DNA from: Terriglobales bacterium
GTDB taxonomy: Bacteria; Acidobacteriota; Terriglobia; Terriglobales; Acidobacteriaceae
Length of the DNA: 5,253 nt
Reading direction: 5' to 3'
Assembly (NCBI GenBank): GCA_015655365.1
Contig: JAATFE010000430.1
Coordinates: 1 to 5,253, forward strand
Shown here: in pieces, positions 4,429-5,253 of the stretch
Numbering within the stretch: position 1 is the stretch's first letter
Layout of the letters: the number at the start of each line of letters is the position of its first letter
Program-made: the position numbers and the translations under genes
Notes under the pieces: generated by a model
Databases searched by the model: none
The model's input: only the letters and a program-made list of their open reading frames with translations
Told to the model about the DNA's origin: nothing

Positions 4429-5253
4429 ATGATGAGCCGCAATGCAGGTCGATTGGTGTTTGCCTTGGCGCTGTTCGCAGCCGGTTGGTGCTTCGGCGCC
4501 ACGCCGATGCAGGCACAGGGCGCGCTGCGAGCAGCCTCCACAACGGCGGATGCTGCCCAGTGGCAGCAGGACCTCGCTGCATGGCGGGCAAAGCAGGAGC
4601 GGGAGATTGCCGCGCCCGGCGGCTGGCTCACGCTCGTCGGTCTGGAGTGGCTCAAGCCCGGCATCAACTCCATCGGTGCGGCTGCGGACAATCACATTCA
4701 GATTCACGCTCAGGCGCCCGATCACCTGGGCCTGGTGACGGTGAGCAGGACGACCGTGCAATTGCTGGCGCCCAGCGGCGGCTTTGATCCAGCGCTGCAA
4801 ATCGACGGCAAGCCAGCACGCGAAGGGCTGCTCTCCACCTCCGGCGCAAAGCCCTCGATCGTTTCCTGGCACGGGCTCACGATGATCGTGCTGGAACGCG
4901 GCGGACGCTTTGCGCTGCGCATCAAGGATGCCAATTCGCCCACCCGGACCGGCTTTCACGGCCTCAACTGGTACGCACCCGACCCGCGCTTTCTGGTCAC
5001 GGCCAAATGGATTCCGTTTGCGCCGCCGCACATCGAGCAGATTCCCACGGTGATTGGCACCACCCTCGAGCTGACCGCGCCGGGGATTGCCGAATTCACG
5101 CTGGGCGACAAGACGCTGCGCCTGGAGCCGGTGATCGAGCCCGGCGAAAAGGATGTGCTCTTCTTCATCCTGCGCGACGAGACCAGCAGGACCACCACCT
5201 ATCAGGCAGCCCGCTTTCTGCACACCGGCCTGCCGGATCACGGCCTGGACCAG
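4429..5253 (+). CDS. DUF1684 domain-containing exported protein, C-terminus beyond window
   Basis: 275 codons are present with no stop before the right edge. The N-terminus has R4 and R8 then a hydrophobic LVFALALFAAGWCFGA (9-24), a likely Sec signal peptide cleaved around residues 24-32. C21 is preceded by Trp and is a poor lipobox. The rest fits DUF1684 (PF07920): W52 and KQERE, GWLTLVGLEWL (65-75) with G78-N80-IG, LRIKDANSP (163-171), FHGLNWYAPDPRF (176-188), PGIAEF (218-223), and FFILRDET....TTYQAARFL (245-264). The family's usual C-terminal DFN...NPPCA-type motif would come just after the last visible residue, so the gene appears intact but cut by the window, probably lacking a few tens of residues. 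Biochemical function is not established to my knowledge; a periplasmic beta-rich domain is inferred. A good ribosome site supports the start. It is divergent from the DUF507 operon. Confidence 0.94.
   Translation, partial: MMSRNAGRLVFALALFAAGWCFGATPMQAQGALRAASTTADAAQWQQDLAAWRAKQEREIAAPGGWLTLVGLEWLKPGINSIGAAADNHIQIHAQAPDHLGLVTVSRTTVQLLAPSGGFDPALQIDGKPAREGLLSTSGAKPSIVSWHGLTMIVLERGGRFALRIKDANSPTRTGFHGLNWYAPDPRFLVTAKWIPFAPPHIEQIPTVIGTTLELTAPGIAEFTLGDKTLRLEPVIEPGEKDVLFFILRDETSRTTTYQAARFLHTGLPDHGLDQ

Noticed and set aside
4321..5241. Minus-strand open frame of 306 codons opposite DUF1684
   Set aside because: It is antisense to recognisable DUF1684 motifs and its own translation is low-complexity without a family.

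Overview
The window is GC-rich bacterial chromosomal DNA, most likely from Acidobacteriota (class Terriglobia). This placement rests on recognised family content and style: a tandem DUF507 pair, a DUF1684 protein, a zinc-ribbon microprotein coupled to a sigma-region-4-like protein, an XRE protein of the 'MNFTQMHERL' type, and an exported protein whose signal peptide ends in ALLAQQPA. I could run no search, so the taxonomy is inference. I see no rRNA, tRNA, CRISPR array, insertion sequence or phage gene.

Layout. Positions 1-107 (minus) hold the start of an exported protein that runs off the left edge; it has a strong ribosome site and a plausible promoter. Positions 299-1017 (minus) are a two-gene operon: a 69-residue zinc-ribbon protein with an AT-hook-like tail, overlapping by 4 nt a 170-residue protein with a sigma-70 region-4-like helix-turn-helix. 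A hairpin and pyrimidine-rich tract (235-273) probably terminates it. A divergent gap of about 530 bases (1018-1550) has no convincing gene. Positions 1551-2258 (plus) encode an XRE/CI-type regulator whose C-terminal half resembles the LexA/CI (S24) fold without the catalytic residues. It is followed on the same strand by an EamA/DMT-family transporter (about 2387-3304), with a folded, T-tailed sequence directly after its stop.

Converging on the transporter from the right is a minus-strand operon of two overlapping DUF507 genes (4139 to 3589) with a clear intrinsic terminator at 3529-3570. Between it and the divergent DUF1684 gene (4429 to beyond the right edge) lies a 289-base region with a 32-bp near-continuous perfect inverted repeat, a second 15-bp one fused to it, and outer complementary arms.

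How the genes may work together. The left half is rich in small DNA-binding regulators: zinc ribbon/AT-hook, sigma-4-like and dead-protease CI-like. The first two are very probably translated together. Nothing shows directly that they regulate the adjacent transporter or exported protein. The right half looks like ordinary conserved acidobacterial chromosome with two families of unknown function. The points most worth following up are the microprotein/sigma-4-like pair, the apparently non-cleavable CI-like regulator and the large dyad between the DUF507 and DUF1684 genes.
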